NCBI GenBank assembly: GCA_943371235.1
Contig: CALRTZ010000009.1
Coordinates: 1 to 64,000, forward strand
Length of the DNA stretch: 64,000 nucleotides
DNA from: CAJBVG01 sp943371235
Lineage (GTDB): Bacteria; Bacteroidota; Bacteroidia; Sphingobacteriales; Sphingobacteriaceae
Direction of reading: 5' to 3'
Each line of letters begins with the position of its first letter. Positions within the stretch are counted from its first letter, which is position 1. The position numbers were made by a program, and so were the translations under genes. Positions 41,954 through 50,032 of this stretch are shown piece after piece. The notes under the pieces are model-generated. The model was not told the origin of the DNA. It saw nothing but the letters and a program-made list of their open reading frames with translations, and ran no database searches.

Positions 41954-42091
41954 TTGGGTTATTGGGTTATTGGGTTATTATGTTATAAGGTTATAAAAGA
42001 GCACGAACTAATAACTTATTAACCAAATAACTTAATTTCTTTTTTTCGTTCACGCAAAGGGCGCGAAGTTTACGCAAAGTTCGCAAAGAAC
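41954..42091. repeat. facing octamer arrays plus a CGCAAAG array
   Basis: TTGGGTTA three times, TTATGTTA, TAAGGTTA (41954-41993) faces ATAACTTA, TTAACCAA, ATAACTTA (42011-42034), which are reverse-complement words. A further array (42048-42091) repeats CGCAAAG/GCGAAG words at 9-11 base spacing. The spacer lies between two minus-strand genes. Confidence 0.75.
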
Positions 42092-42111
42092 TCCATGCTC
42101 CCAGCTCAATG

Positions 42112-42990
42112 CTATCTATTGAAATACCCCTTCACAAAAGGATAAACAAACACCGCAAGCATAATAATAGCGGCTCCTTGGTAGAATCCGGCGGTCATTA
42201 ATTCGCGTTTTCCGAAGATGAGTACTGCTAAAACGATGCCATAAACAGGCTCTAGGTTCGTAGTTAGAACAACGGTATAGGCAGAAAGTTCTTTCATAAC
42301 GGCTACTCCAGTAACATAAGCCAAGGCTGTACAAACTGTTCCAAGCAATAGTAAGTACCAAAAATCGCTGCTAGAAATGGCTAATTGGTAAGAATTTTGG
42401 CTATTTGTGAGGGCTAAATACAGGCTGATCAGTATAAAACCTCCCATCATTTCGTAAAAACCGATGGTACTAGCTGGCAAATCTTTTACTTCAATTTCAT
42501 TAAAAATGGTAAATATAGCCGCACAAAAAGAGGCAATTAAACCGTATATAATGCCTTCGGTATACTGAGATTCGAATGAGAAAATGAATGCAATACCCAC
42601 TATAATTACCAGGCCAATGACTAAATCTACGATCGAAATTTTTGCTTTTTTGTTGAAAATTGGACTCAAAAAACTGGTAAATAATGCCGTTGAAGAGAGG
42701 CAAACCAGGGCTACAGAAATGGTAGAGGTTTTAATAGAGTGGTAAAAAAAGAACCAATGTAAGGCTACAATACCACCAATTCCGAGTAATATTAATTGCT
42801 TTTTGGGGCTTAATTTCGGACGGTTTTTGTTCCATCCATACTCGTAAATGAGTAAACTGATGCTCGCAATTAACATCCTATACCATACTAATTCGTAGGC
42901 AGAAACGCTAATTAAGGCACCAAATATGGCGGTAAATCCCCATATAAATACCGTAATATGTAAGAGTAAAATGTTCTTATTTAGGTGCAA
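42112..42990 (-). CDS. DMT-superfamily (EamA) transporter
   Basis: The 292-residue polytopic protein has ten predicted membrane segments in two EamA halves. The first half has FIWGFTAIFGALISVSAYELVWYRMLIASISLLIY; the second ends AYTVVLTTNLEPVYGIVLAVLIFGKRELMTAGFYQGAAIIMLAVF, the standard close of the fold. The substrate of this family ranges over metabolites and amino acids, and nothing here selects one. It overlaps the LptF/G-type gene upstream by 14 bases, so the two are cotranscribed. Confidence 0.85.
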   Translation of the reverse strand: MHLNKNILLLHITVFIWGFTAIFGALISVSAYELVWYRMLIASISLLIYEYGWNKNRPKLSPKKQLILLGIGGIVALHWFFFYHSIKTSTISVALVCLSSTALFTSFLSPIFNKKAKISIVDLVIGLVIIVGIAFIFSFESQYTEGIIYGLIASFCAAIFTIFNEIEVKDLPASTIGFYEMMGGFILISLYLALTNSQNSYQLAISSSDFWYLLLLGTVCTALAYVTGVAVMKELSAYTVVLTTNLEPVYGIVLAVLIFGKRELMTAGFYQGAAIIMLAVFVYPFVKGYFNR

Positions 42991-44068
42991 TTTTTAATAA
43001 ATATAGTCCGTAAATGGTAAATATTATGTTTGGAATCCATACAGATAACATAGGATGTAAGCCTCCTTTTAGCGCAAAAGTTGTGGTAAACTGCATCAAC
43101 ATAATAAAAGTAAAACTGCTACCAATGCCAATTCCCAACTGTGCACCAACGCCTCCTCGTACCTTTCTGGAACATAAGGAAACTGCAATAAGTACTAATA
43201 TAAAGGTAGAAAATGGCATGGCAAAACGCTTATAATATTCTACTTCGTATGCCTCAATTCCACTCGCTCCTCGCTTTCGTTCTTTAATAATGTATTCTTT
43301 AAGCTCTGGTGTAGTTAAGGAACCAATACTGTTGTCCTTTCGTTCGAAATCTACGGGGCTCATTGCCAGTACTGTATCTTTTCTATCTCCTCGTTCTAAA
43401 CTTTCGCTCAATCCTTTTATATGTTTAATTGAATAACCCACAATGATCCAGCTTTTTTTGGTAGTATCCCATCTAATTTGGTCGGACATTAGCTTGTAAT
43501 ACAAGTCTTTACCTCTAAATTTTTCTAAAGAAAAACGAAAGCCAACATCCTCTTGGTTATTATAACTCTCTAAATAGGCATACGTAGAATCGTCGAGTTG
43601 CATGTGAATATTCCGTTCTTTGTATACATATCTATTGTTAATATACCTGTTTTCGAACTCTACTCTCACTTTATTGGAGTTCGGAATGGTATAAGAATTA
43701 AAGAAAAAACTTAAAATGGAAAGGAATAAGGAAGTAACAAAATAAGGATACAATAATCGCTGAAAACTAACTCCACCACTTAATATGGCTACAATTTCTG
43801 TGTTATTGGCCATTCGTGCTGTAAATAATATGGCCGCAATAAATATGAGGAGTGGACTCAATAATCCTACATAAAAGGGGATAAAATTGAGGTAATATTC
43901 GAATATAATTTTACTAATAGGAGTTTGTGTGCGTAGAAAATCGTCTACTTTTTCAGAAATATCGAATATTACAGCGATTGCAATAAAGATGGCAAGCGTA
44001 AATACAAAAGTTCCCAAGAACTTCTTTATGATATACCAATCTATTATTTGCAGCTTCAGTTTACGCAC
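42977..44068 (-). CDS. LptF/LptG-family permease
   Basis: The 363-residue protein is an LPS-export permease subunit of the YjgP/YjgQ family. It has a conserved start (LQIIDWYIIKKFLGTFVFTLAIFIAIAVIFDISEKVDDFL), six membrane segments (three before and three after a large periplasmic beta-jellyroll of about residues 130-270), and the segment NNTEIVAILSGGVSFQRLL that couples to the LptB ATPase. Known role: moves LPS from the inner membrane to the LptA-type bridge. Only one such permease gene is in the window; F versus G cannot be decided. Confidence 0.88.
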   Translation of the reverse strand: MRKLKLQIIDWYIIKKFLGTFVFTLAIFIAIAVIFDISEKVDDFLRTQTPISKIIFEYYLNFIPFYVGLLSPLLIFIAAILFTARMANNTEIVAILSGGVSFQRLLYPYFVTSLFLSILSFFFNSYTIPNSNKVRVEFENRYINNRYVYKERNIHMQLDDSTYAYLESYNNQEDVGFRFSLEKFRGKDLYYKLMSDQIRWDTTKKSWIIVGYSIKHIKGLSESLERGDRKDTVLAMSPVDFERKDNSIGSLTTPELKEYIIKERKRGASGIEAYEVEYYKRFAMPFSTFILVLIAVSLCSRKVRGGVGAQLGIGIGSSFTFIMLMQFTTTFALKGGLHPMLSVWIPNIIFTIYGLYLLKIAPK

Positions 44069-44089
44069 GGTATAAATATAAGAATGTAA

Positions 44090-45220
44090 TTATAATCGAT
44101 GTGCTAATTTTTTAACCATGTTGTTTTTCCATGAGTAAAAATCACCTTCTATAATATGCTTACGTGCCTCTTTAACAAGCCATAAGTAAAAATGTAAATT
44201 GTGTAAAGTGGCAATTTGAGCACCTAAAATTTCTTTTGAAATGATTAAATGACGTAAGTAAGCTTTAGAATAACTAATATCAGAGAACAAGTCGCTATTA
44301 GGGTCTACGGCAGTAAAATCGTTCTTCCATTTTTCATTTTTTATGTTGATGATGCCTTCGGAGGTGAACAACATGCCATTACGAGCATTACGTGTTGGCA
44401 TTACACAATCAAACATATCTATACCCAAGGCAATACATTCCAATATATTAATAGGAGTACCTACACCCATTAAATAACGAGGTTTATCTAGGGGTAATAT
44501 ATTGGTAACGATTTCCGTCATTTCATACATTTCTTCTGCAGGTTCGCCTACTGATAAACCGCCAATGGCATTGCCTTCGCGACCGAAAGAGGCAATAGCT
44601 TCTGCAGATTGCATTCTTAAATCTTTATACGTACTACCTTGTACAATAGGGAATAAGGTTTGGTCGAATCCATATTTAGGTTCGGTAGTATCAAATCGTT
44701 CACAGCATCTTTTTAACCATCTGTGGGTCATCTCCATGGAACGTTTGGCATACCTGTAATCGCATGGGTAGGGCGTACATTCATCAAATGCCATAATAAT
44801 ATCGGCACCAATAATACGCTGTATATCCATTACATTTTCTGGTGTAAACAAGTGTTTAGAACCATCAATATGAGAACGAAAGGTAACGCCTTCTTCTTTA
44901 ATTTTACGAACACCAGAGAGGGAATATACTTGGTAACCTCCACTATCTGTAAGTATTGGTAGGTCCCAATTATTAAATTTATGTAGGCCACCAGCAGCTT
45001 CAATGGTTTCTAAACCAGGGCGTAAAAATAGGTGGTAGGTATTACCTAAAATTATTTGAGCTTCAATATCGTTTTTTAGTTCGCGCTGATGTACGCCTTT
45101 TACAGTACCCGCAGTGCCAACAGGCATAAATATAGGTGTTTCTATCGTTCCATGCGCCGTTTCTAATAATCCAGCACGTGCCTTCGAATCTTTATCTGTA
45201 GTTTTTAATGTAAATTTCAT
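44090..45220 (-). CDS. tgt: tRNA-guanine transglycosylase (queuine tRNA-ribosyltransferase)
   Basis: The 376-residue enzyme exchanges G34 for preQ1 in queuosine tRNAs. Visible: FMPVGTAGTVKG, ILTDSGGYQVYSL, GGLSVGEPAEEM and FDCVMPTRNARNG with the catalytic Asp. I start at 45220 (MKFTLKTTDKDS), since the Met at 45250 adds MYVFIISLCR ahead of the family start. Oddity: the zinc site, normally CxCxxC before YSxAYLRHL, reads SDLFSDIS, so all three cysteines are missing, while the His in TLHNLHFYLW remains. The -7 box is only 7 bases from the ATG. Confidence 0.93.
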   Translation of the reverse strand: MKFTLKTTDKDSKARAGLLETAHGTIETPIFMPVGTAGTVKGVHQRELKNDIEAQIILGNTYHLFLRPGLETIEAAGGLHKFNNWDLPILTDSGGYQVYSLSGVRKIKEEGVTFRSHIDGSKHLFTPENVMDIQRIIGADIIMAFDECTPYPCDYRYAKRSMEMTHRWLKRCCERFDTTEPKYGFDQTLFPIVQGSTYKDLRMQSAEAIASFGREGNAIGGLSVGEPAEEMYEMTEIVTNILPLDKPRYLMGVGTPINILECIALGIDMFDCVMPTRNARNGMLFTSEGIINIKNEKWKNDFTAVDPNSDLFSDISYSKAYLRHLIISKEILGAQIATLHNLHFYLWLVKEARKHIIEGDFYSWKNNMVKKLAHRL

Positions 45221-45226
45221 TCGGCA

Positions 45227-45254
45227 CAAAGATATAATAAATACATACAACCAA
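45227..45254 (-). promoter_or_regulatory. tgt promoter giving a nearly leaderless mRNA
   Basis: On the minus strand TTTGG/TTG (45252-45254) lies 17 bases before TATCTTTG (45227-45234). The box ends 6 bases before the chosen start codon, so transcription should begin close to or at the ATG. Confidence 0.55.
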
Positions 45255-45353
45255 ATAGATAGAATAAGGGCTAAAAACTTAATTATTTTAATAAATCTGT
45301 TAGTATAAATTGATTAATTGTAATAGTTTAGCAAGATAATATTGGAGGCAAAA

Positions 45354-46466
45354 TTGAGCTACGTAGAAATACTAACCGGATTATTATCCTTATTTTTTAT
45401 CATACAGATTTACTATCACTTACGTTATTTTTCGGCGATAACATTTTATAAAAAGCCAAGTTTAAGTACTTCAAAAAAACTACCAATATCTGTAATCATT
45501 GCAGCCAGAAATGAGGCCGACAATTTACAAGAGTTTTTAGAAAGTATATTAACGCAAGAGTACCCAGAGTATGAAGTTATTGTGGTAAACGATTGTTCTT
45601 ATGATAATTCTGAAGATGTGTTAAAAGGCTATCAAGCACGGTATTCTCATTTAAAAGTTGTAGAGTTAGAAGAGGAAGAAAAATATAAACATGGTAAGAA
45701 ATTTGCCTTAACTATTGGCTATAAAGCTGCAAAGTATGAACATTTATTGCTAACGGATGCCGATTGTAAGGCAGTATCTAAAAATTGGATTAGTTTAATG
45801 CAAGAAGGTTTTGCAGAAGGAAAAGAAATTGTATTGGGGCATTCGCCATATATAAAAACCAAAGGCTTTTTAAATGCTTTTTCAAGATTTGAAACTTTCT
45901 ACACAGCTTTTCAGTACATATCGTTTTCAATTAGAAAACAAACATACATGGGTGTTGGTAGAAATTTAGCCTATACAAAAACATTATTTTTTAAGAACAA
46001 AGGTTTTGCTTCGCACATGCATATACTCTCTGGCGACGATGATTTGTTTGTTAATTCTACTGCTACGAAAACGAATGTTTCTGTTTGTTTAGATCCAGAT
46101 AGTTTTATATATACACCTACGAAAACAACTTGGGGTGATTATTATATTCAAAAACTACGTCATTTACATGTAGGAGTGGAATATAAAAAATCGCATAGAA
46201 TAAGCCTAGCCATTATTTCGAGTACAGCTTTATTATTTTGGTTGTGTTTATTAGCAGGGTTTATATTACAATTACCTTTAGAAATAAGTTTGGGCTTTTT
46301 ATTTGCTAAGCTATTAGTATCCGGTGTATTTTATTTTTCTGCCATGAAAAATTTAGGAACCAAAGATTTGTTCCCTTTTTATCCTATCTTAGAACTGTTA
46401 TATTTTTTAATCATACCATTTTGGGCTCTCATTTCATTGATCATTAAACCAAAAAAATGGAAGTAA
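45354..46466 (+). CDS. membrane-bound family 2 glycosyltransferase
   Basis: The protein is about 370 residues. An N-terminal membrane segment (LTGLLSLFFIIQIYYHL) is followed by a GT-A domain: ISVIIAARNEADNLQEFLESIL, VVNDCSYDNS, the DxD-type LLTDADCKAV, and SGDDDLF. Two to three C-terminal membrane segments follow (ISLAIISSTALLFWLCLLAGFIL, LELLYFLIIPFWALISLII). I choose the TTG at 45354 because GGAGG lies five bases before it; another in-frame TTG at 45342 has no such site. It overlaps the sigma factor gene by 10 bases. The product is unknown, probably an envelope glycan. Confidence 0.85.
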   Translation: MSYVEILTGLLSLFFIIQIYYHLRYFSAITFYKKPSLSTSKKLPISVIIAARNEADNLQEFLESILTQEYPEYEVIVVNDCSYDNSEDVLKGYQARYSHLKVVELEEEEKYKHGKKFALTIGYKAAKYEHLLLTDADCKAVSKNWISLMQEGFAEGKEIVLGHSPYIKTKGFLNAFSRFETFYTAFQYISFSIRKQTYMGVGRNLAYTKTLFFKNKGFASHMHILSGDDDLFVNSTATKTNVSVCLDPDSFIYTPTKTTWGDYYIQKLRHLHVGVEYKKSHRISLAIISSTALLFWLCLLAGFILQLPLEISLGFLFAKLLVSGVFYFSAMKNLGTKDLFPFYPILELLYFLIIPFWALISLIIKPKKWK

Positions 46467-47062
46467 ATCCAAACTTATCACAAAAGGCTACAGAGGATTT
46501 AGAGCTGGTTAAAAAGGCTTTACAGAACGACCAAAAAGCGTATGCCGAATTAATGGTTCGATACAAGGATTCTATCTATTTCATGATTTTGAAAATGGTT
46601 AATAACAAAGAAGATGCCAACGATTTAACGGTGGAAGCTTTCGGTAAAGCCTTTGAAAACATTGAGAAATATAGACCAGAGTTTGCATTCTCTACCTGGT
46701 TATTTAAAATTGCTACTAATAATTGCATCGATTTTATTCGTAAAAAAAGATTAAAAACTTTTTCTATTGATGAAACCTTCGAATCTCATGAAGGAGAAGA
46801 TCGTAAAATAGATTTTGCTTCGGAAGGATTGGATCCAGAAGAGAAAATGATTAAAAAGCAGAAGAACGATTTGATGCGAACCATCGTAGACAAGCTTCCT
46901 GCACGTTATAAACAATTAGTAATAATGCGTTATTTTGATGAACGTAGTTACGAAGAAATTGCAGAAGAACTCGACTTACCATTAGGTACTGTAAAAGCAC
47001 AACTGTTTAGGGCACGCGATTTATTATTCAATACCATTAAAAAAGGAAAAGAGAAAATATAG
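46457..47062 (+). CDS. sigma-70 family (ECF) RNA polymerase sigma factor
   Basis: The 201-residue ECF sigma factor has region 2 (YAELMVRYKDSIYFMILKMVNNKEDANDLTVEAFGKAFENIEKYRPEFAFSTWLFKIATNNCIDFIRKKR) and region 4 (LPARYKQLVIMRYFDERSYEEIAEELDLPLGTVKAQLFRARDLL). The linker is acidic and longer than usual (about 80-130). No anti-sigma gene follows. It overlaps the glycosyltransferase gene and shares one base with rsmG, so the three form one operon. The regulon is unknown. Confidence 0.92.
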   Translation: MEVNPNLSQKATEDLELVKKALQNDQKAYAELMVRYKDSIYFMILKMVNNKEDANDLTVEAFGKAFENIEKYRPEFAFSTWLFKIATNNCIDFIRKKRLKTFSIDETFESHEGEDRKIDFASEGLDPEEKMIKKQKNDLMRTIVDKLPARYKQLVIMRYFDERSYEEIAEELDLPLGTVKAQLFRARDLLFNTIKKGKEKI

Positions 47063-47688
47063 TGGAACTCATTAAACAATACTTCCCCAACTTAACGGAA
47101 ACACAATACCAACAGCTCGAAATGTTGGCTCCATTGTATACAGAATGGAATGAGAAAATAAATGTTATTTCTAGAAAAGACATGGAGCATTTTTACGAGC
47201 GCCATGTATTACACTCTTTAGGCATTGCTAAAGTTATAGAGTTTACACCCGGTACAAAGGTGTTGGATGTAGGCACTGGTGGTGGATTCCCAGGTATTCC
47301 CTTGGCAATTTTATTTCCAGAAACTAATTTTTTCTTGGTAGATTCTATCGGTAAAAAGATAAAAGTAGTACAAGAAGTTGCTGCGGCATTGGGTTTAAAA
47401 AATGTAAGAGCTGCGCATACAAGGGCAGAGGATGTAAAGGAGAAATTCGACTTTGTGGTGTCGCGCGCGGTAACCAGATTGATCAATTTTTACCCTTGGG
47501 TGCATCAAAAGTTCAGTAAAAAGCAACAAAATAGCCTAGATAATGGAATACTTTATTTGAAAGGGATCGACCTTTCGGAGGAGTTTGATGAGTTGCATAA
47601 GCCCTATCAATTGTTCGCGCTAACCGAGTATTTTAAAGAAGAATTCTTCGATACCAAAGGCATTATACATGTGCCGATATTTTCATAA
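47062..47688 (+). CDS. rsmG: 16S rRNA (guanine527-N7)-methyltransferase
   Basis: The 208-residue SAM enzyme methylates G527 of 16S rRNA. Visible: EKINVISRKDMEHFYERHVLHSLGIA, the SAM-binding VLDVGTGGGFPGIPLAILFP, VDSIGKKIKVVQ and FDFVVSRAVTRL. The length is normal. The start is GTG; its G is the last base of the sigma factor's TAG, which indicates translational coupling. Confidence 0.94.
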   Translation: MELIKQYFPNLTETQYQQLEMLAPLYTEWNEKINVISRKDMEHFYERHVLHSLGIAKVIEFTPGTKVLDVGTGGGFPGIPLAILFPETNFFLVDSIGKKIKVVQEVAAALGLKNVRAAHTRAEDVKEKFDFVVSRAVTRLINFYPWVHQKFSKKQQNSLDNGILYLKGIDLSEEFDELHKPYQLFALTEYFKEEFFDTKGIIHVPIFS

Positions 47689-47758
47689 TATATTCTGCTG
47701 ATAAAAAAACCTGCATATATGCAGTTGAGTAAATGCAATCATTCATTTATTTTTCCGT

Positions 47759-48856
47759 ATGGAGAAAGAGTTATTGAGTTTAATTGCGTTGAGTATGACT
47801 CCACATGTGGGTCCGGTTACAGCGAAAGAGTTAATTAAAAATTTAGGATCTGCCGAGCAGGTGTTACAAAGTTCGGAGGCTAAACTGATGCGGGTTGCAG
47901 GGGTTGGGCCCAACATAGCCAGAGAAATAAAGCAAAACAATTTAATAGATAGAGCCGAACAAGAACTAAGGTTTGTAGAAAAACATCATATTGATGTGTA
48001 TGCATTTAACAACGAAGTATACCCTAATAGGTTAAAAAGATGTGCAGATTCTCCTGTACTGGTTTATGCAAAAGGGAATACAAATTTAGATGCGAAACAT
48101 TGTATAGCTATGGTAGGATCGCGTTTGGCAACCGATTATGGAAGGGGAATTTGCAAAGAATTTATTCAAGAAATAAAAGCCTATAACCCAATAATTATTA
48201 GTGGCCTGGCCTATGGTATTGATATTTGTGCTCATAAAGAAGCATTATACGCCGGTTTGCAAACTGTAGCAGTAGTGGGGCATGGTTTAGATAGAATTTA
48301 CCCAAACTCACATCGGCAAATTGCCATGGATATAATGGAACAAGGTGCTTTGCTAACCGAGTTCCACAGCGAGGTAAAACCCGATAGAGAAAACTTCCCG
48401 GCAAGGAATAGAATTATAGCGGGCATGAGTGATGCTGTGGTAGTGGTAGAAGCCCGCGAACAAGGCGGGGCTTTAATTACAGCCGACATGGCAAATTCTT
48501 ATAACCGAGATGTATTTGCTTTTCCTGGAAGGATATATGATACACAAAGTAAGGGCTGCATCAACTTAATCAAAAACAATTTGGCTCAAGTAATTTGTAA
48601 TGGTAAAGAGATGATTGAGGCTTTGGCTTGGGATGAAATTTCGCATGCAAACATTCAGCGAAAAATGTTTATCAATTTAACAGAAGAGGAAAATAGCATT
48701 GTGCAATTTCTTATCAGGCAAAATATGCATACACATTTTGATGATTTGTTGAACTATTTTGAATGGAAGAGTTCTAAAATGGCAACCATATTATTACAAC
48801 TAGAATTTTCGGGTATTGTGAAGGCATTACCGGGTAAAATGTATCGTTTATGTTAA
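47759..48856 (+). CDS. dprA: DNA-processing protein DprA
   Basis: The 365-residue protein protects incoming single-stranded DNA and loads RecA during transformation. The N-terminal helix-hairpin-helix region (PHVGPVTAKELIKNLGSAEQVL) precedes a Rossmann-like core with CIAMVGSRLATDYGRGI, SGLAYGIDICAHKEAL, VVGHGLDRIYPNSH, PARNRIIAGMSDAVVVVEA and ITADMANSYNRDVFAFPG. A C-terminal winged-helix-like domain closes the protein. All the usual domains are present, so the host may be competent, though no com genes are in the window. Confidence 0.95.
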   Translation: MEKELLSLIALSMTPHVGPVTAKELIKNLGSAEQVLQSSEAKLMRVAGVGPNIAREIKQNNLIDRAEQELRFVEKHHIDVYAFNNEVYPNRLKRCADSPVLVYAKGNTNLDAKHCIAMVGSRLATDYGRGICKEFIQEIKAYNPIIISGLAYGIDICAHKEALYAGLQTVAVVGHGLDRIYPNSHRQIAMDIMEQGALLTEFHSEVKPDRENFPARNRIIAGMSDAVVVVEAREQGGALITADMANSYNRDVFAFPGRIYDTQSKGCINLIKNNLAQVICNGKEMIEALAWDEISHANIQRKMFINLTEEENSIVQFLIRQNMHTHFDDLLNYFEWKSSKMATILLQLEFSGIVKALPGKMYRLC

Positions 48857-48931
48857 ATTTTCAACAGCCTATATAGGTATATAATATAAGCCGTATATTG
48901 CAGTATGTATTCAATTAAACCATTATCTACT

Positions 48932-50023
48932 ATGAAAAATAGAATTTTATCGTGCTTATTATTAGTACTTGTATTTGCCTCGTTTACATCCTTTAAACCC
49001 GATGAACCGAAGACGAAAAAACCCGTAAATGTAATTTTATTAATTGGGGATGGAATGGGCTTAAGTCAGGTTAGTTATGCCTTAATGATGGCTACAGAGC
49101 GCATGGCATTTGAGCGATTTAAAACTTTGGGCTTAAGCAAAACCAGTGCGGCCGATCATAAAATAACCGACTCTGCTGCGGGTGCAACAGCCTTGGCAAG
49201 TGGAGCAAAAACATACAACGGTGCAGTAGGAGTAGACGTTAATAAAATGCCAATGACTACCATATTAGAAATGGCCGAAGCAAAAGGCTATGCAACCGGT
49301 ATGGTAGCTACTTGTGCTATAACACATGCCACTCCGGCATCGTTTATTGCGCATCAACCTTCACGTGAACTATACGAAGAAATTGCAAAAGATTTTTTGA
49401 AAACAGACATCGATTTATTTATTGGTGGAGGCTATGATCATTTTGCAAAACGCAAGGATAGTATTGATTTAACTGCACAATTAAAAGCAAAAGGTTACAT
49501 GGTTATACAATCTGAACAAGAGTTGTACATGTATACTGGAACTCAAAAATTAGCAGCCTTAATTGCACCAAAACATTTGCCAAAAATGCAAGAAGGAAGA
49601 GGAGCATTTTTAGCGAATTCTACGCAATTAGCCATTAATAGATTATCTAAAAGTGGAACAGGATTTTTCTTGATGGTGGAAGGTTCGCAAATAGATTGGG
49701 GCGGACATGCAAACGATGCAGAATACATACGCCAGGAAGTAATGGACTTCGACTTAGCCATTGCTAAAGCACTTAATTTTGCTGAAAAAGATGGTAATAC
49801 CTTGGTAATTGTAACAGCCGACCATGAAACTGGAGGCTTTGCATTAAGTGGTAACGAAGAGGATAAAACTCAGAATAAAATTGAACCTAAATTTACGACC
49901 AAAAACCATACAGGAACCATGGTGCCGGTGTATGCATTTGGTCCGGGAGCAGAGAGTTTAGGAGGTATTTATGAGAACACCTGGATATTTAATGTGATGA
50001 AAAAAACAATGGGATTAAAATAA
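48932..50023 (+). CDS. alkaline phosphatase, exported
   Basis: The 363-residue enzyme has a signal peptide (MKNRILSCLLLVLVFASF). The metal ligand Asp40 is in IGDGMGLSQ and the nucleophile Ser81 in ITDSAAGATALASGA. Further metal ligands occur in EGSQIDWGGHAND, VTADHETGG and NHTGTMVPVYAFGPGA. This is the classical PhoA-like superfamily. It hydrolyses phosphate monoesters in the periplasm or outside. I start at 48932, nine codons after an in-frame ATG at 48905, because the signal peptide then begins properly. It is nine bases from the M2 peptidase gene, so the two are probably coexpressed. Confidence 0.92.
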   Translation: MKNRILSCLLLVLVFASFTSFKPDEPKTKKPVNVILLIGDGMGLSQVSYALMMATERMAFERFKTLGLSKTSAADHKITDSAAGATALASGAKTYNGAVGVDVNKMPMTTILEMAEAKGYATGMVATCAITHATPASFIAHQPSRELYEEIAKDFLKTDIDLFIGGGYDHFAKRKDSIDLTAQLKAKGYMVIQSEQELYMYTGTQKLAALIAPKHLPKMQEGRGAFLANSTQLAINRLSKSGTGFFLMVEGSQIDWGGHANDAEYIRQEVMDFDLAIAKALNFAEKDGNTLVIVTADHETGGFALSGNEEDKTQNKIEPKFTTKNHTGTMVPVYAFGPGAESLGGIYENTWIFNVMKKTMGLK

Positions 50024-50032
50024 AATATAGAT

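Noticed and set aside
47702..47724. CTGCATATATGCAG hairpin after rsmG as a terminator
   Set aside because: On the plus strand no T tract follows. A T run exists only on the minus strand, where no gene reads into it.
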